Assembly (NCBI GenBank): GCA_020024475.1
Contig: JAHHTS010000006.1
Span: 1 to 55,857, forward strand
Source: Oscillospiraceae bacterium
Lineage (GTDB): Bacteria > Bacillota > Clostridia > Oscillospirales > Ruminococcaceae
DNA: 55,857 nt
Reading direction: 5' to 3'
The position numbers and the translations under genes were made by a program. Below, in pieces: positions 36,294 through 44,788 of the stretch (position 1 is its first letter; each line of letters opens with the position of its first letter). The notes beneath the pieces are model-generated. The model was not told where the DNA came from, did no database searches, and was given only the letters and a program-made list of their open reading frames with translations.

Positions 36294-37748
36294 TTACATT
36301 TTGCTTCTCCAGAAAGTTGCATTGTCAGCGTTTTTCTTGTTAACAAGGTTAAGACACATCTGCTCAGCCCAATCCCAAGCTTTCTGTGCCTGAGCGTGAG
36401 TCCAGTCGGTAAGATATTCTTTTGCAATAGTTTCATCTATTTCTTTGAGTTTAAGATAAGTTTCTTTAACAGCAGGGACTGTAATAGTCCATGATTTTTC
36501 TATTTTTTCAATAGAAGAATGAACCATTTCCTGACCATACTGATAGTCAAATTCCATAGTATTCATAAGTTTATGGAATGCCCAATAAGCTCTATCGCTG
36601 TGGTATTTAAATTCATCTTCATCCGGGTCAAGGTGGGATAACTGTGATGATTTAATTCCAAGCCAAGAATACCCTTTAGGAGATCTTGTCATTCCAACGA
36701 ACCACGGTAAGAAAGGACTTACACATGGTCTTGGGAAAGCTCTCCAAAGAATTGTAAGATTTGGGTCTTCTGCGAATTCAACAACAAAACTTTCTACTGT
36801 TGTGTCACGGCATATACCATAGCGATGTGGACTCATTTGTGGGTCATCTTTTAGGTCTTCTTCGTGCTCCATATAATGAGAACGAAGAATTTTTTTCAAA
36901 TCATCAATACCAAATTTTTTAGGTGCTTTAATTGAGAATGTGCGGAAAGGCATAGGTTCATTGCCGGTAATCTGTTTCCATGCAAGATTTGAGCGATCAA
37001 AGTTTGATTTTGCTTCGCTGTTTTCACCTTGATAAACTGCTGCATAATCAAAATCTGAATAATCACCTTCTTTTGTAGGCGTATACCAACCATTTCTTAT
37101 TGCATATCCAACAAGATCTTCTGACCAGTAAAAGTTTTTGTGCTGATTATCATTGAAATCAACGTTATGAATTGTAAGCCAATTTGGAATATAGTATATT
37201 TCGTCGTCGCCAACTCTTTGTGCAACGAAATTGGAGCCAACTGTAAGTTGAACAACCCAAGCTTCATCTTTATCACAAATATGATAAGATCTAGTGCTTC
37301 TATATCCAAATTCATTCATGAGCTTTGCTACAACCTGTACACCTTCTCTTGCGGTACGGCTTCTTTCAGCAATAAGTCTACGCATACCGTATCCGATGCC
37401 TTCTTTATGGGCTTCTTTAGATTCTTTAGTGCTTACACAACTATTAGTGGCCACAGAAACACCCCATTCGTTTACGAACCCATCAGCGAAAGGTTCCCCA
37501 CCAATAGATCTAAATTCACTCCAAATATAAGCATATGTTTCAGAAACTTGTGGAATAACAGCTGTGCCATCAGCAAAAGTAAGTACTTCTCCTTCTTTGT
37601 GTTGCATTCTTGGAACTTTGTGAAGTTGAGAAATACAGTTTAAATCATCTTCACCATGCGCCATAAGAACATATCCGGTTTTAGAAGCGTTTTTACCTAC
37701 AATAATACTACTGCAGTTATCCCAGTTGACATTTTGATTTTTAACCAT
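36294..37748 (-). CDS. C69-family dipeptidase (PepD-like)
   Basis: N-terminal-nucleophile peptidase that splits dipeptides. The family start NCSSIIVGKNAS holds the catalytic Cys (C12), followed by MAHGEDD, NEWGVSVATNSC (~95) and the ERSRTAREGVQVVAKLMNEFGY region (~127). 484 residues, normal. Typical C69 enzymes expose the Cys after N-terminal processing; only 11 residues precede it here. No signal peptide is seen, so it is cytoplasmic. ATG at 37748 after GAAAGGATAATTATC. Monocistronic. Confidence 0.9.
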   Translation of the reverse strand: MVKNQNVNWDNCSSIIVGKNASKTGYVLMAHGEDDLNCISQLHKVPRMQHKEGEVLTFADGTAVIPQVSETYAYIWSEFRSIGGEPFADGFVNEWGVSVATNSCVSTKESKEAHKEGIGYGMRRLIAERSRTAREGVQVVAKLMNEFGYRSTRSYHICDKDEAWVVQLTVGSNFVAQRVGDDEIYYIPNWLTIHNVDFNDNQHKNFYWSEDLVGYAIRNGWYTPTKEGDYSDFDYAAVYQGENSEAKSNFDRSNLAWKQITGNEPMPFRTFSIKAPKKFGIDDLKKILRSHYMEHEEDLKDDPQMSPHRYGICRDTTVESFVVEFAEDPNLTILWRAFPRPCVSPFLPWFVGMTRSPKGYSWLGIKSSQLSHLDPDEDEFKYHSDRAYWAFHKLMNTMEFDYQYGQEMVHSSIEKIEKSWTITVPAVKETYLKLKEIDETIAKEYLTDWTHAQAQKAWDWAEQMCLNLVNKKNADNATFWRSKM

Positions 37749-37941
37749 GATAATTATCCTTTCAACGATCTATAATTTTGCTTAATAAATGCAAAATAAT
37801 AATATAATAATATAATAAATTTAACATTTTATATAATAAAAATCAATAGCATTATGTCGTTATTGTCTAATTCAAAAATGTTAATTGTTAAATGGTATAT
37901 GAGAGATAGTTGAAGACTAAAATATCATATTTTATAAAGTA

Positions 37942-37978
37942 AAAAGCTTATGGTGAAAATTGAACCATAAGCTTTTAT
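37942..37978 (-). terminator. Terminator after the glutamate-synthase-like gene
   Basis: 13-bp stem AAAAGCTTATGGT (37942-37954)/ACCATAAGCTTTT (37964-37976); on the minus strand it is followed by TTACTTTATAAAA. It ends transcription from the gene at 37988-39475. Confidence 0.75.
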
Positions 37979-37987
37979 TTATATTAT

Positions 37988-39475
37988 TTAGAAGTCAAAC
38001 CAATCACCGTTAACAAGATCCCTTGCCATAGGCGTAAGTGGAATGACATCTGATGAATCGACTAATTCAATATCGAACTTTCGGTTGAGAGCAGCTAAGT
38101 GTTTAAGACCAAAAGCCAGTTTATTAAGATATGAGAATACTCCAATTGCTCCAGTAGGAAAATTATCAGCTTCTTTTCCATACAGATATCTTAAATCAGC
38201 TAAATCAGTAAAAATTTCTGGAATAGTTGAACCATATCCTTTATATGCCTCAGGAATAGTATCTTTTTTTATCATTTCACCAATTTTATTCCCAATTATA
38301 GCAGCTGCCATGCTAGCACGACAAACACCAACAGCAGTTACAGTCCCTTCACCTAAAGCTAAAATTTTGTAAAGCTGATCTTCGGTTGAGATGCCTCCAG
38401 AGATTGTAATAGCAGGCATTTCAAGGCCTTCATCCTCTAATTTATTTACTATATCTGCGACTTTAACATCCATACATATAGTAGGAAGTCCCCATTTACT
38501 TATGGTTTTGTTAGGATTGTAACCAAGCCCTCCGTCAGCACCATCAAATGTAACCATATCTACACCAGACATAGAAGCAATTCTTAAAACTGTTTCTATA
38601 TCGTTTGAGTCATTACCGGCCATTTTAAAATAGATGTTTTTCAATCCAATATTTTTGAGACTTTTTATACGATTGATCATATACTTAGTGTTCCATAAAG
38701 GCAGCCTGTCATAAACATAGAAGTTAGGGCAGCAACCTTCTTCGAACTTTTGTTTCATTTCATTGGTTGAAGGATCAGGGCGAACGATAAAGCCCATTGA
38801 ATGTTTTTTTAGAGCTTCTTTATAACCACCTTTACACAATTTTGCAGGCTGAACACCTTTTGAAGATTCTCCAAACTTAAATTCAATAGCTTCTGCATTA
38901 AAATGTTTTATAGCGTATTCAGGTAGACCTTGTATGTCATCTTCGACATTACACTGTAAGATTATTTGACCATATCCACGATAGTATTTATTAAAAGCTT
39001 CAAATATTTCGCCGAGCATTTCAAATTTTACTATTTTTCCATTTTCGTATTCAATGTTATGGTCATATATAGCACTTCCTTCACCAATAACACAACAAAC
39101 ACCAGCCATAGCTGCACCTGAAAAGTAGTCTTTGCAATGAAGATCGTTAATAGCTGGCAACATTACAGGCATTGTTATTTTAATCGGGTTATAGACCCCA
39201 TATTCTTTTTTAATATTTACATTATATATGTTTGCATCTTCGTATATTGGACGAACACCATGAGCACCAAAACAGTGACCATTTATATTAAAGTGAGAAA
39301 AATTTATAGGGTATTCTTTTATTTTTTCTTCATTAGAATTGGAACTGTAAACTGTTTGTGCACCACGAACGGCGGCTTCACTTATTTCACAATCATAAGA
39401 AAAATGTTCTGATAAGAAATTATCTATAATATTTGAGTAATCTAAACTCGAAGTAATTTTTGATGAGTTTTGCAT
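37988..39475 (-). CDS. Glutamate-synthase-like FMN-barrel protein, orphan
   Basis: 495 residues covering only the FMN-binding barrel of the glutamate synthase large subunit. VTFDGADGGLGYNP (~335-348), AITISGGISTEDQLYKILALGEGTVTAVGVCRASM (~382-416) and the C-terminal LRYLYGKEADNFPTGAIGV segment fit the family. No glutaminase domain, no gltD-like partner, and no cysteine cluster of the type C-x5-C-x4-C that binds the 3Fe-4S centre after the barrel. It may be a stand-alone FMN oxidoreductase with another substrate. ATG at 39475 has AGGAGG nine bases upstream; 22 codons further up lie before the site. Confidence 0.8.
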   Translation of the reverse strand: MQNSSKITSSLDYSNIIDNFLSEHFSYDCEISEAAVRGAQTVYSSNSNEEKIKEYPINFSHFNINGHCFGAHGVRPIYEDANIYNVNIKKEYGVYNPIKITMPVMLPAINDLHCKDYFSGAAMAGVCCVIGEGSAIYDHNIEYENGKIVKFEMLGEIFEAFNKYYRGYGQIILQCNVEDDIQGLPEYAIKHFNAEAIEFKFGESSKGVQPAKLCKGGYKEALKKHSMGFIVRPDPSTNEMKQKFEEGCCPNFYVYDRLPLWNTKYMINRIKSLKNIGLKNIYFKMAGNDSNDIETVLRIASMSGVDMVTFDGADGGLGYNPNKTISKWGLPTICMDVKVADIVNKLEDEGLEMPAITISGGISTEDQLYKILALGEGTVTAVGVCRASMAAAIIGNKIGEMIKKDTIPEAYKGYGSTIPEIFTDLADLRYLYGKEADNFPTGAIGVFSYLNKLAFGLKHLAALNRKFDIELVDSSDVIPLTPMARDLVNGDWFDF

Positions 39476-39676
39476 AATCAACCTCCTTTTAATCATGATA
39501 ACATCTGCAATAATAATATTATAATATTCAACTATAAACAATTCAATAATAAATTATATAATTGTTTTATTATAAAATAAGCATAAAAAACTAAGTTGTT
39601 TATTTTGATTAAATATAGTATAATAAAAAAGTATAAATATTAAAAATATTGACTAATCATAGAAAGAGAGTATTTA

Positions 39677-41272
39677 ATGCTTACAATAAAAGAATTGACT
39701 CATGAATTTGATGGACGTACATTGTTCAAAGATGTAAATCTTACATTTACAGAAGGTAATTGTTATGGCATTATTGGTGCAAATGGTGCAGGTAAAAGTA
39801 CGCTTTTAAAATTTATTTCTGGTGTTCGCGAACCATCAAAAGGTGAAATTTTCCTTGATAAAAATGCTCGTATGTCTGTTTTGGAACAGGATCACTTTAA
39901 ATTTGATGAATATTATGTAATGGATACTGTCATTATGGGCAATCCTCGCCTTTATGAAATAATGAAAGAGAAAGACGAACTTTATTCTAAAGCCGATTTC
40001 ACAGAAGAAGATGGTGAAAGAGCCGCAGAACTTGAAGGAGAATTTGCTGAGCTTGATGGATGGGAAGCTGAAACTGAAGTTTTACAGTTATTAAACGGTC
40101 TTGGTGTAGATAAAGAATATCACTATATGCAGATGAAAAATCTTAAAGGGCGTGATAAAGTTAAGGTTTTGCTTGCAAAGGCACTTTTTGGTAAACCAAG
40201 CATAATTCTTCTTGATGAACCTACAAACGACCTTGATATTGATGCAATTTCCTGGCTTGAAGAATTTATAATAGATTTTCCTGGCACGGTATTGGTTGTT
40301 TCGCACGACCGTCATTTCCTTAATGCTGTATGTACACATACAGTTGATATCGACTACAACAAAGTCAAAATGTATGCAGGTAACTATGACTTTTGGTATG
40401 AATCAAGTCAATTGATGAATCAGCTTATAAAAAACCAGAATAAGAAAAAAGAAGAAAAAATTAAACAACTTGAAGAATTTATTCGACGTTTCTCGGCAAA
40501 TAAGTCAAAATCTAAGCAAGCAACAAGCCGTAAAAAGATTTTGGATAATATCCAAATTGAAGAGATGCCAGCTTCTTCTCGTAAATATCCATTTGTAAGT
40601 TTTACACAGGACAGAGAAGTCGGTAAGGATGTTCTTGAAGTTAAAGGTGTAAGTAAGACAATAGATGGTATCAAAGTTTTAGATAATGTTTCATTTTTTA
40701 TCAATAGACTTGATAAAATTGCTCTTGTAGGAGATAATGAAGCAGGTCAGACTGCACTTTTCAAAATTCTTAACGAAGAGATGGAACCTGATGAGGGTAG
40801 CATAAAATGGGGTGTAAGTACCTCACGCAGCTATTTTCCTAAAGACAACTCAGAATTTTTCAATGAAAATAATGAAAGTATCATAGATTGGCTTCGTAAG
40901 TATTCTAAAGATCAAACAGATAGTTATCTTCGTGGATTTTTAGGTAGAATGCTTTTCAGTGGTGATGATGTATTTAAGAAGGTAAATGTTCTTTCTGGTG
41001 GTGAAAAAGTAAGATGTATGCTTAGCCGTATGATGATGAAAGAGTCAAATGTTATTATGCTTGATCAGCCAACCAACCACCTTGACCTTGAATCTATCAC
41101 AGCAGTTAATAATGGTATAGTTGACTTTAAAGGAACAGTTCTTTTTGCAAGTCACGACCATCAGTTTATTCAGACAATTGCAAATCGCATTATCGAAATT
41201 CAGCCAGATGGCTCAATTATTGATAAGCCAATGACATTTGATGAATATATCGAATATAAACGTAATAAATAA
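39677..41272 (+). CDS. ABC-F family ATPase (YkpA/YbiT-like) with asymmetric ATP sites
   Basis: Soluble double-ATPase of the ABC-F group, which act on the ribosome. NBD1 (residues ~1-240) has a normal Walker A (GANGAGKST, 34-42), but its signature reads LKGRDK (156-161) in place of LSGGE. NBD2 (~320-531) has a normal signature LSGGEK (439-444), but its Walker A reads GDNEAGQT, with Q358 where the essential Lys should be. The two are joined by a charged linker (~245-290, KNQNKKKEEKIKQLEEF). Walker B of both halves (LLDEPTNDLD, MLDQPTNHLD) is present. ATG 39677 after AGAAAGAGAG. Monocistronic. Confidence 0.93.
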   Translation: MLTIKELTHEFDGRTLFKDVNLTFTEGNCYGIIGANGAGKSTLLKFISGVREPSKGEIFLDKNARMSVLEQDHFKFDEYYVMDTVIMGNPRLYEIMKEKDELYSKADFTEEDGERAAELEGEFAELDGWEAETEVLQLLNGLGVDKEYHYMQMKNLKGRDKVKVLLAKALFGKPSIILLDEPTNDLDIDAISWLEEFIIDFPGTVLVVSHDRHFLNAVCTHTVDIDYNKVKMYAGNYDFWYESSQLMNQLIKNQNKKKEEKIKQLEEFIRRFSANKSKSKQATSRKKILDNIQIEEMPASSRKYPFVSFTQDREVGKDVLEVKGVSKTIDGIKVLDNVSFFINRLDKIALVGDNEAGQTALFKILNEEMEPDEGSIKWGVSTSRSYFPKDNSEFFNENNESIIDWLRKYSKDQTDSYLRGFLGRMLFSGDDVFKKVNVLSGGEKVRCMLSRMMMKESNVIMLDQPTNHLDLESITAVNNGIVDFKGTVLFASHDHQFIQTIANRIIEIQPDGSIIDKPMTFDEYIEYKRNK

Positions 41273-41282
41273 TTATGATAAA

Positions 41283-41311
41283 AGAGAGACCTACATAGGT
41301 CTCTTTTTATA
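41283..41311 (+). terminator. Terminator after the ABC-F gene
   Basis: Stem AGAGACCT (41285-41292)/AGGTCTCT (41297-41304), loop ACAT, followed by TTTTTAT. Confidence 0.85.
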
Positions 41312-41400
41312 ATTTAATAATTAAAACAACATAATATATTTTATAAAATTAGTACAATATTTCCAGGCAAAGGCAAAACCAACAAAAAACAAAATAAATG

Positions 41401-41429
41401 TTGACAACTATTGTGATATATGCTAATAT
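41401..41429 (+). promoter_or_regulatory. Near-consensus promoter with no gene behind it
   Basis: TTGACA (41401-41406), exactly 17 bases, TAATAT (41424-41429). A transcript would begin near 41436. Confidence 0.6.
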
Positions 41430-41435
41430 ATAGTC

Positions 41436-41950
41436 AAAGGATGTGGAGCCGATGTACAATTATTAGACAATTTAAACTGTTCTTTGGCGATAGCAGAAAA
41501 TAAAAAAGATGCCAAATATATAATTGTAAAGAAAGTTATATATTTAAAATCTAATATCTTAATATATAATGGAAACTATCATTAGATATGATGTCTCATA
41601 ATATAACCATAGAGTAGTTTAGCTGTATGATTAAATAAAATATTATGTATATATATTAAAGAAAAGTTCTGCAAGTGTTTATGCTTTTCGAAATGTGTAG
41701 GTTACTTAGAAATAAAAAATATATGCAATCACAATAGATATTATTGTAAAGAAAGTAATATTTGTTGTATCAACTAAAATGGAATTTCCATATAGATTGC
41801 TTGGTAATGTGATGTAAAAAATATAAGAATACAAATAACTTGTAGATTTAAGCTTTCCAAAAAGTACCACATAAAGCAAAAGACATTTATGAGTGCTCAC
41901 TAAACAGTAATAAAATATAGAGCCACCAGTAACATGGTGGCTCATTTTTT
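41436..41950 (+). ncRNA. Candidate non-coding transcript or relic, promoter to terminator
   Basis: Bounded by the promoter at 41401-41429 and the terminator at 41920-41950, so about 510 bases. The only early frames are a 20-codon one at 41441-41503 (MWSRCTIIRQFKLFFGDSRK) whose AAAGG touches the ATG with no spacing, and a four-codon one at 41452. Neither looks translated. It matches none of the RNAs I know (6S, SRP, tmRNA, RNase P). It could also be a decayed gene. Confidence 0.35.
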
Positions 41951-41952
41951 GT
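41920..41952 (+). terminator. Strong terminator upstream of blaI
   Basis: GAGCCACCA (41920-41928)/TGGTGGCTC (41935-41943), 6-base loop, then ATTTTTTG. Confidence 0.85.
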
Positions 41953-42025
41953 CTGTTTTAATAAAATATATTTAGAATGTGATTATTATATAAATTATAT
42001 ATTTTTATGACTAAATTAAATGTTA

Positions 42026-42092
42026 TACAAATGTAGAAAAAATGTTGACAAACATCTTAGACATTTGTATAATAAAAACATAGACAATTGTC
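42026..42092 (+). promoter_or_regulatory. blaI promoter with three BlaI/MecI-type operators
   Basis: Perfect TTGACA (42045-42050), 17-base spacer, perfect TATAAT (42068-42073). Three TACA-N2-TGTA-like dyads: TACAAATGTA (42026-42035) upstream of -35, GACATTTGTA (42060-42069) over the -10 edge, and the perfect palindrome GACAATTGTC (42083-42092) just after the start of transcription. This is the arrangement expected for repression by the adjacent BlaI protein. Confidence 0.75.
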
Positions 42093-42116
42093 GAAGATTT
42101 ATAAGGAGAATAACTT

Positions 42117-42500
42117 ATGAAAAATTTAAAAAAGCTTCCGGAGAGCGAATTAAAAATTATGTTAATTATATGGGATAATACTCCCCCTGTTGCACGAAAT
42201 GTGATATCAGAGCAGTTGAAAGAGAATTGGACTAATCCTACAATATTGACATTATTGTCCAGACTTGTAAAAAAAGGTTTTTTATCGTGTGAAAAACAAG
42301 GAAACAAAAATATGTATACACCTGTTATTTCAAAAGAGGACTATATGCTTAACGAAAGTATTTCTTTAAGTGCAAAGATGAATAAAATGTCGATAACTAA
42401 TCTTATGTCAGCCTTTGTGAAGCAGAACGGAATTACTAAAGAAGAAATTGATGAGCTTGAGAAAATGATATATGAATTTAAGCAGAAAGCGGAGAATTAA
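42117..42500 (+). CDS. blaI: BlaI/MecI-family transcriptional repressor
   Basis: 127 residues: winged helix (residues ~5-70, with LPESELKIMLIIWD and NPTILTLLSRLVKKGFLSCEKQG) and a C-terminal dimer helix (~75-125). Family members repress beta-lactamase/PBP2a or copper genes and are removed when a BlaR1-type protease is activated. The cleavage site cannot be told with certainty. The ATG at 42117 follows AAGGAGAATAACTT. The M56 protease gene starts 15 bases after the stop, and three operators lie in the shared promoter. No beta-lactamase gene is in the window. Confidence 0.9.
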   Translation: MKNLKKLPESELKIMLIIWDNTPPVARNVISEQLKENWTNPTILTLLSRLVKKGFLSCEKQGNKNMYTPVISKEDYMLNESISLSAKMNKMSITNLMSAFVKQNGITKEEIDELEKMIYEFKQKAEN

Positions 42501-42515
42501 AAGGGGCTATATTAT

Positions 42516-44657
42516 ATGTCAAATATTTTTATAAATATCTTTAATTTGCAGCTTGGCATGAGTTTTATAATTATATTTTTTATAATGCTAAGGTCGTATT
42601 TCAAAAAGCATTACAATGCAAAAGTCTGTTATTGGATATGGCTTATGGTGGTCATAAGATTATGTATAATAATTAATTTTAGTTTCGATTTACCTAAAAA
42701 AGCAGCAGTTGTTGTGCCAGTAAGAAATGATATTATATATCAATTTTCCTCTGAAAAAGAAAATGAAACAAATCATTATTTGACAGAGAATGTAAAAGAT
42801 AAACAAAATCATATTGATTTGATTTTACAATCAAAACAACCTGTAAATAAAATTATCAAAGAAGATAATAAAAATTATAAATTTAATGTATCTACTCTTG
42901 ATATTTTAGCTTTTGTATGGATGTCTGTAGCAATAGGCCGTTTTATTTACTCGTCATATCAGTATTTAGCAATTCGAAAAAACATTTTATCACAGTTACA
43001 AAATGATGATAAATTGGATGAAAAACTAAACGAGATAAAGAAAAAGCTGAATATAAAAAATAAAGTAAAAATAGCAAAAGGTGATTATATAGGAACACCT
43101 ATGCTAGTAGGGATAATTTCACCAATTATAATTATTCCTAATGATGAATATAAAGATATTCAACTTGAAATGATATTGTATCATGAGCTTTATCACCTTA
43201 AAAGAAAAGATGTATGGTTTAAGTTTTTGATTAATTTTGTTATATGTTTTTACTGGTTCAATCCTCTTTTTGTCTATATGGCGAAATGTATTGATGAAGA
43301 TATAGAACTAGCTTGTGATTGTGACACAGTAAAAGATGGTGATAAAGAGTTTAAGGTGGAGTATGCCCAAACGATAATGAGGGTAATTGCTATGAAAAAA
43401 AATAAACTTATATTTTCAACATCATTTTCTCAAACTGCTGAAATTGTAAAAGAAAGATTTAAAACAATTCTTTCATTTGAAAAACTTAAAAAAGGGAAAA
43501 TGGTTATTTCTTTATTTGCTATAATCGTAATGTTTTCAACTAGTTTAGTTGCTTGTGGGGTAAAAGAAAATTATGATAATATTCAAAATACCTATGAAAG
43601 TAGATTAGTGTACACAAATATAATGACTACAGAAACGATGCAGAGTTGTGAGGATGAGTGGTATTTTATGTATCCAACAGATAATGGAGGATATGCTGCT
43701 AAAATAAATTTAAATAATGAGCTTGAATTTATTTGTAATAAAGATGAATGCACTCATGATAATGAATTATGTAACGCATATCTTGGAGATAAAGATATTT
43801 CATTTTTCACAATAGATGAAAAGCCATATGCTTTTGTATTTGAAGATAACAAAACTAACATAGTGAATGTGTCTCCAGATGGGTTTTCAAAAGTGTTAAC
43901 GCTTGATTATAGAAATATTATGTCAGCAGTTGTAAATGAAAATATGTTGTATGTCACAGTATCAACATTGGGGCAACCATCAAAGTTACTTGAAATTGAT
44001 ATTCAAAAAAATCAAATAAGAGAAGTATGTGTATTTGAAATAAGTATAAAATCAGTACAAGCAAAATCGGTAATTAATAATAATGTAGTTGTTGCAGCTG
44101 AAACATCGACTGGTGAATATGTATGTACGGTAGACCTTGAAACTGGCAATTATGTTAAAATAAAGGAATTCAAAAATGAAGATATAAAACAATTTAGCTT
44201 TGAATCAGCCAATAAAGAATATATGGTTAATGGTGATAAAATATATGTTATGGATTTAATAGAAAATAATATAACCATGGAGACTATTGGCAAAAATGAT
44301 ATTAATGTTCTTGTAAAAGATATGACATCAGCTTTTGATGTGGATAGTGCAGATGTGTATCAGAAACATTTTTATCTTATATCTGATAATATAGTTATGA
44401 TTAGATTATTAGCAAGTACTGATGAAAATCTTTATGGAGAATATATATTTGCAGTTAATATTGCAACAAAAGAAGTTAAGAAAATTAGTGTAAATGAAGT
44501 TGTTAATGAAAATTTTTTTGAAATTATAGCACAATTAAAAGATAAATTTTGTGTAGTAACAGATATCGAGGACAATAGGCAAAATCTTTCTGTTATATCT
44601 AAAAAAGATTATTTTGAGAATAAAGCTAATTTATCTCCAATATGTATCTTCGAATAA
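42516..44657 (+). CDS. M56 (BlaR1-type) metalloprotease fused to a lipoprotein-like sensor domain
   Basis: 713 residues. N-terminal part: BlaR1-like with membrane helices at ~8-25, ~38-55, ~130-145 and ~330-347 and a zinc motif HELYH (H223, E224, H227). The last helix ends SLVACG, an apparent lipobox with C347. The remaining ~365 residues are outside the cell and, in place of the penicillin-binding sensor of BlaR1, show a repeat-rich beta fold (possibly a propeller) that begins with a C407-x4-C412-x-H414-x4-C419 motif. That motif recalls clostridial lipoproteins with a similar CTH element. GGGGC upstream; paired with blaI. Signal sensed is unknown. Confidence 0.85.
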   Translation: MSNIFINIFNLQLGMSFIIIFFIMLRSYFKKHYNAKVCYWIWLMVVIRLCIIINFSFDLPKKAAVVVPVRNDIIYQFSSEKENETNHYLTENVKDKQNHIDLILQSKQPVNKIIKEDNKNYKFNVSTLDILAFVWMSVAIGRFIYSSYQYLAIRKNILSQLQNDDKLDEKLNEIKKKLNIKNKVKIAKGDYIGTPMLVGIISPIIIIPNDEYKDIQLEMILYHELYHLKRKDVWFKFLINFVICFYWFNPLFVYMAKCIDEDIELACDCDTVKDGDKEFKVEYAQTIMRVIAMKKNKLIFSTSFSQTAEIVKERFKTILSFEKLKKGKMVISLFAIIVMFSTSLVACGVKENYDNIQNTYESRLVYTNIMTTETMQSCEDEWYFMYPTDNGGYAAKINLNNELEFICNKDECTHDNELCNAYLGDKDISFFTIDEKPYAFVFEDNKTNIVNVSPDGFSKVLTLDYRNIMSAVVNENMLYVTVSTLGQPSKLLEIDIQKNQIREVCVFEISIKSVQAKSVINNNVVVAAETSTGEYVCTVDLETGNYVKIKEFKNEDIKQFSFESANKEYMVNGDKIYVMDLIENNITMETIGKNDINVLVKDMTSAFDVDSADVYQKHFYLISDNIVMIRLLASTDENLYGEYIFAVNIATKEVKKISVNEVVNENFFEIIAQLKDKFCVVTDIEDNRQNLSVISKKDYFENKANLSPICIFE

Positions 44658-44671
44658 AATATACAATAAAT

Positions 44672-44710
44672 AAAAATCTGCTGTGGCATTATTGCACAGC
44701 AGATTTTTGT
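44672..44710. terminator. Bidirectional terminator between the M56 gene and the GNAT gene
   Basis: 14-bp perfect stem AAAAATCTGCTGTG (44672-44685)/CACAGCAGATTTTT (44695-44708), 9-base loop, T-rich on both strands. Confidence 0.85.
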
Positions 44711-44788
44711 TTATGTATGAATTATAAATTTGATAAAAGTTAGATAATTCGCAGTATGTTTTTTTTGATATAATCAAATTATTATATA

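Larger units (their letters stand above)
41273..42044. other. Gene-poor stretch between the ABC-F gene and blaI
   Basis: Holds the ABC-F terminator, a near-consensus promoter at 41401, about 480 bases of AT-rich DNA with no ORF that has both a site and reasonable composition, and a strong terminator at 41920. ATTGTAAAGAAAGT occurs twice, at 41522-41535 and 41742-41755. A 79-codon minus-strand frame (41706-41945) is hydrophobic but begins inside the terminator hairpin. Confidence 0.6.

Noticed and set aside
37140..37643. A 167-codon plus-strand frame opposite the C69 dipeptidase gene
   Set aside because: Shadow of the dipeptidase in another frame; no ribosome site, composition follows the antisense of a conserved gene.
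41706..41945. A 79-codon hydrophobic minus-strand frame
   Set aside because: It begins inside the terminator hairpin (41920-41943), has no ribosome site, and consists of AT-driven Tyr/Phe/Ile/Ser.
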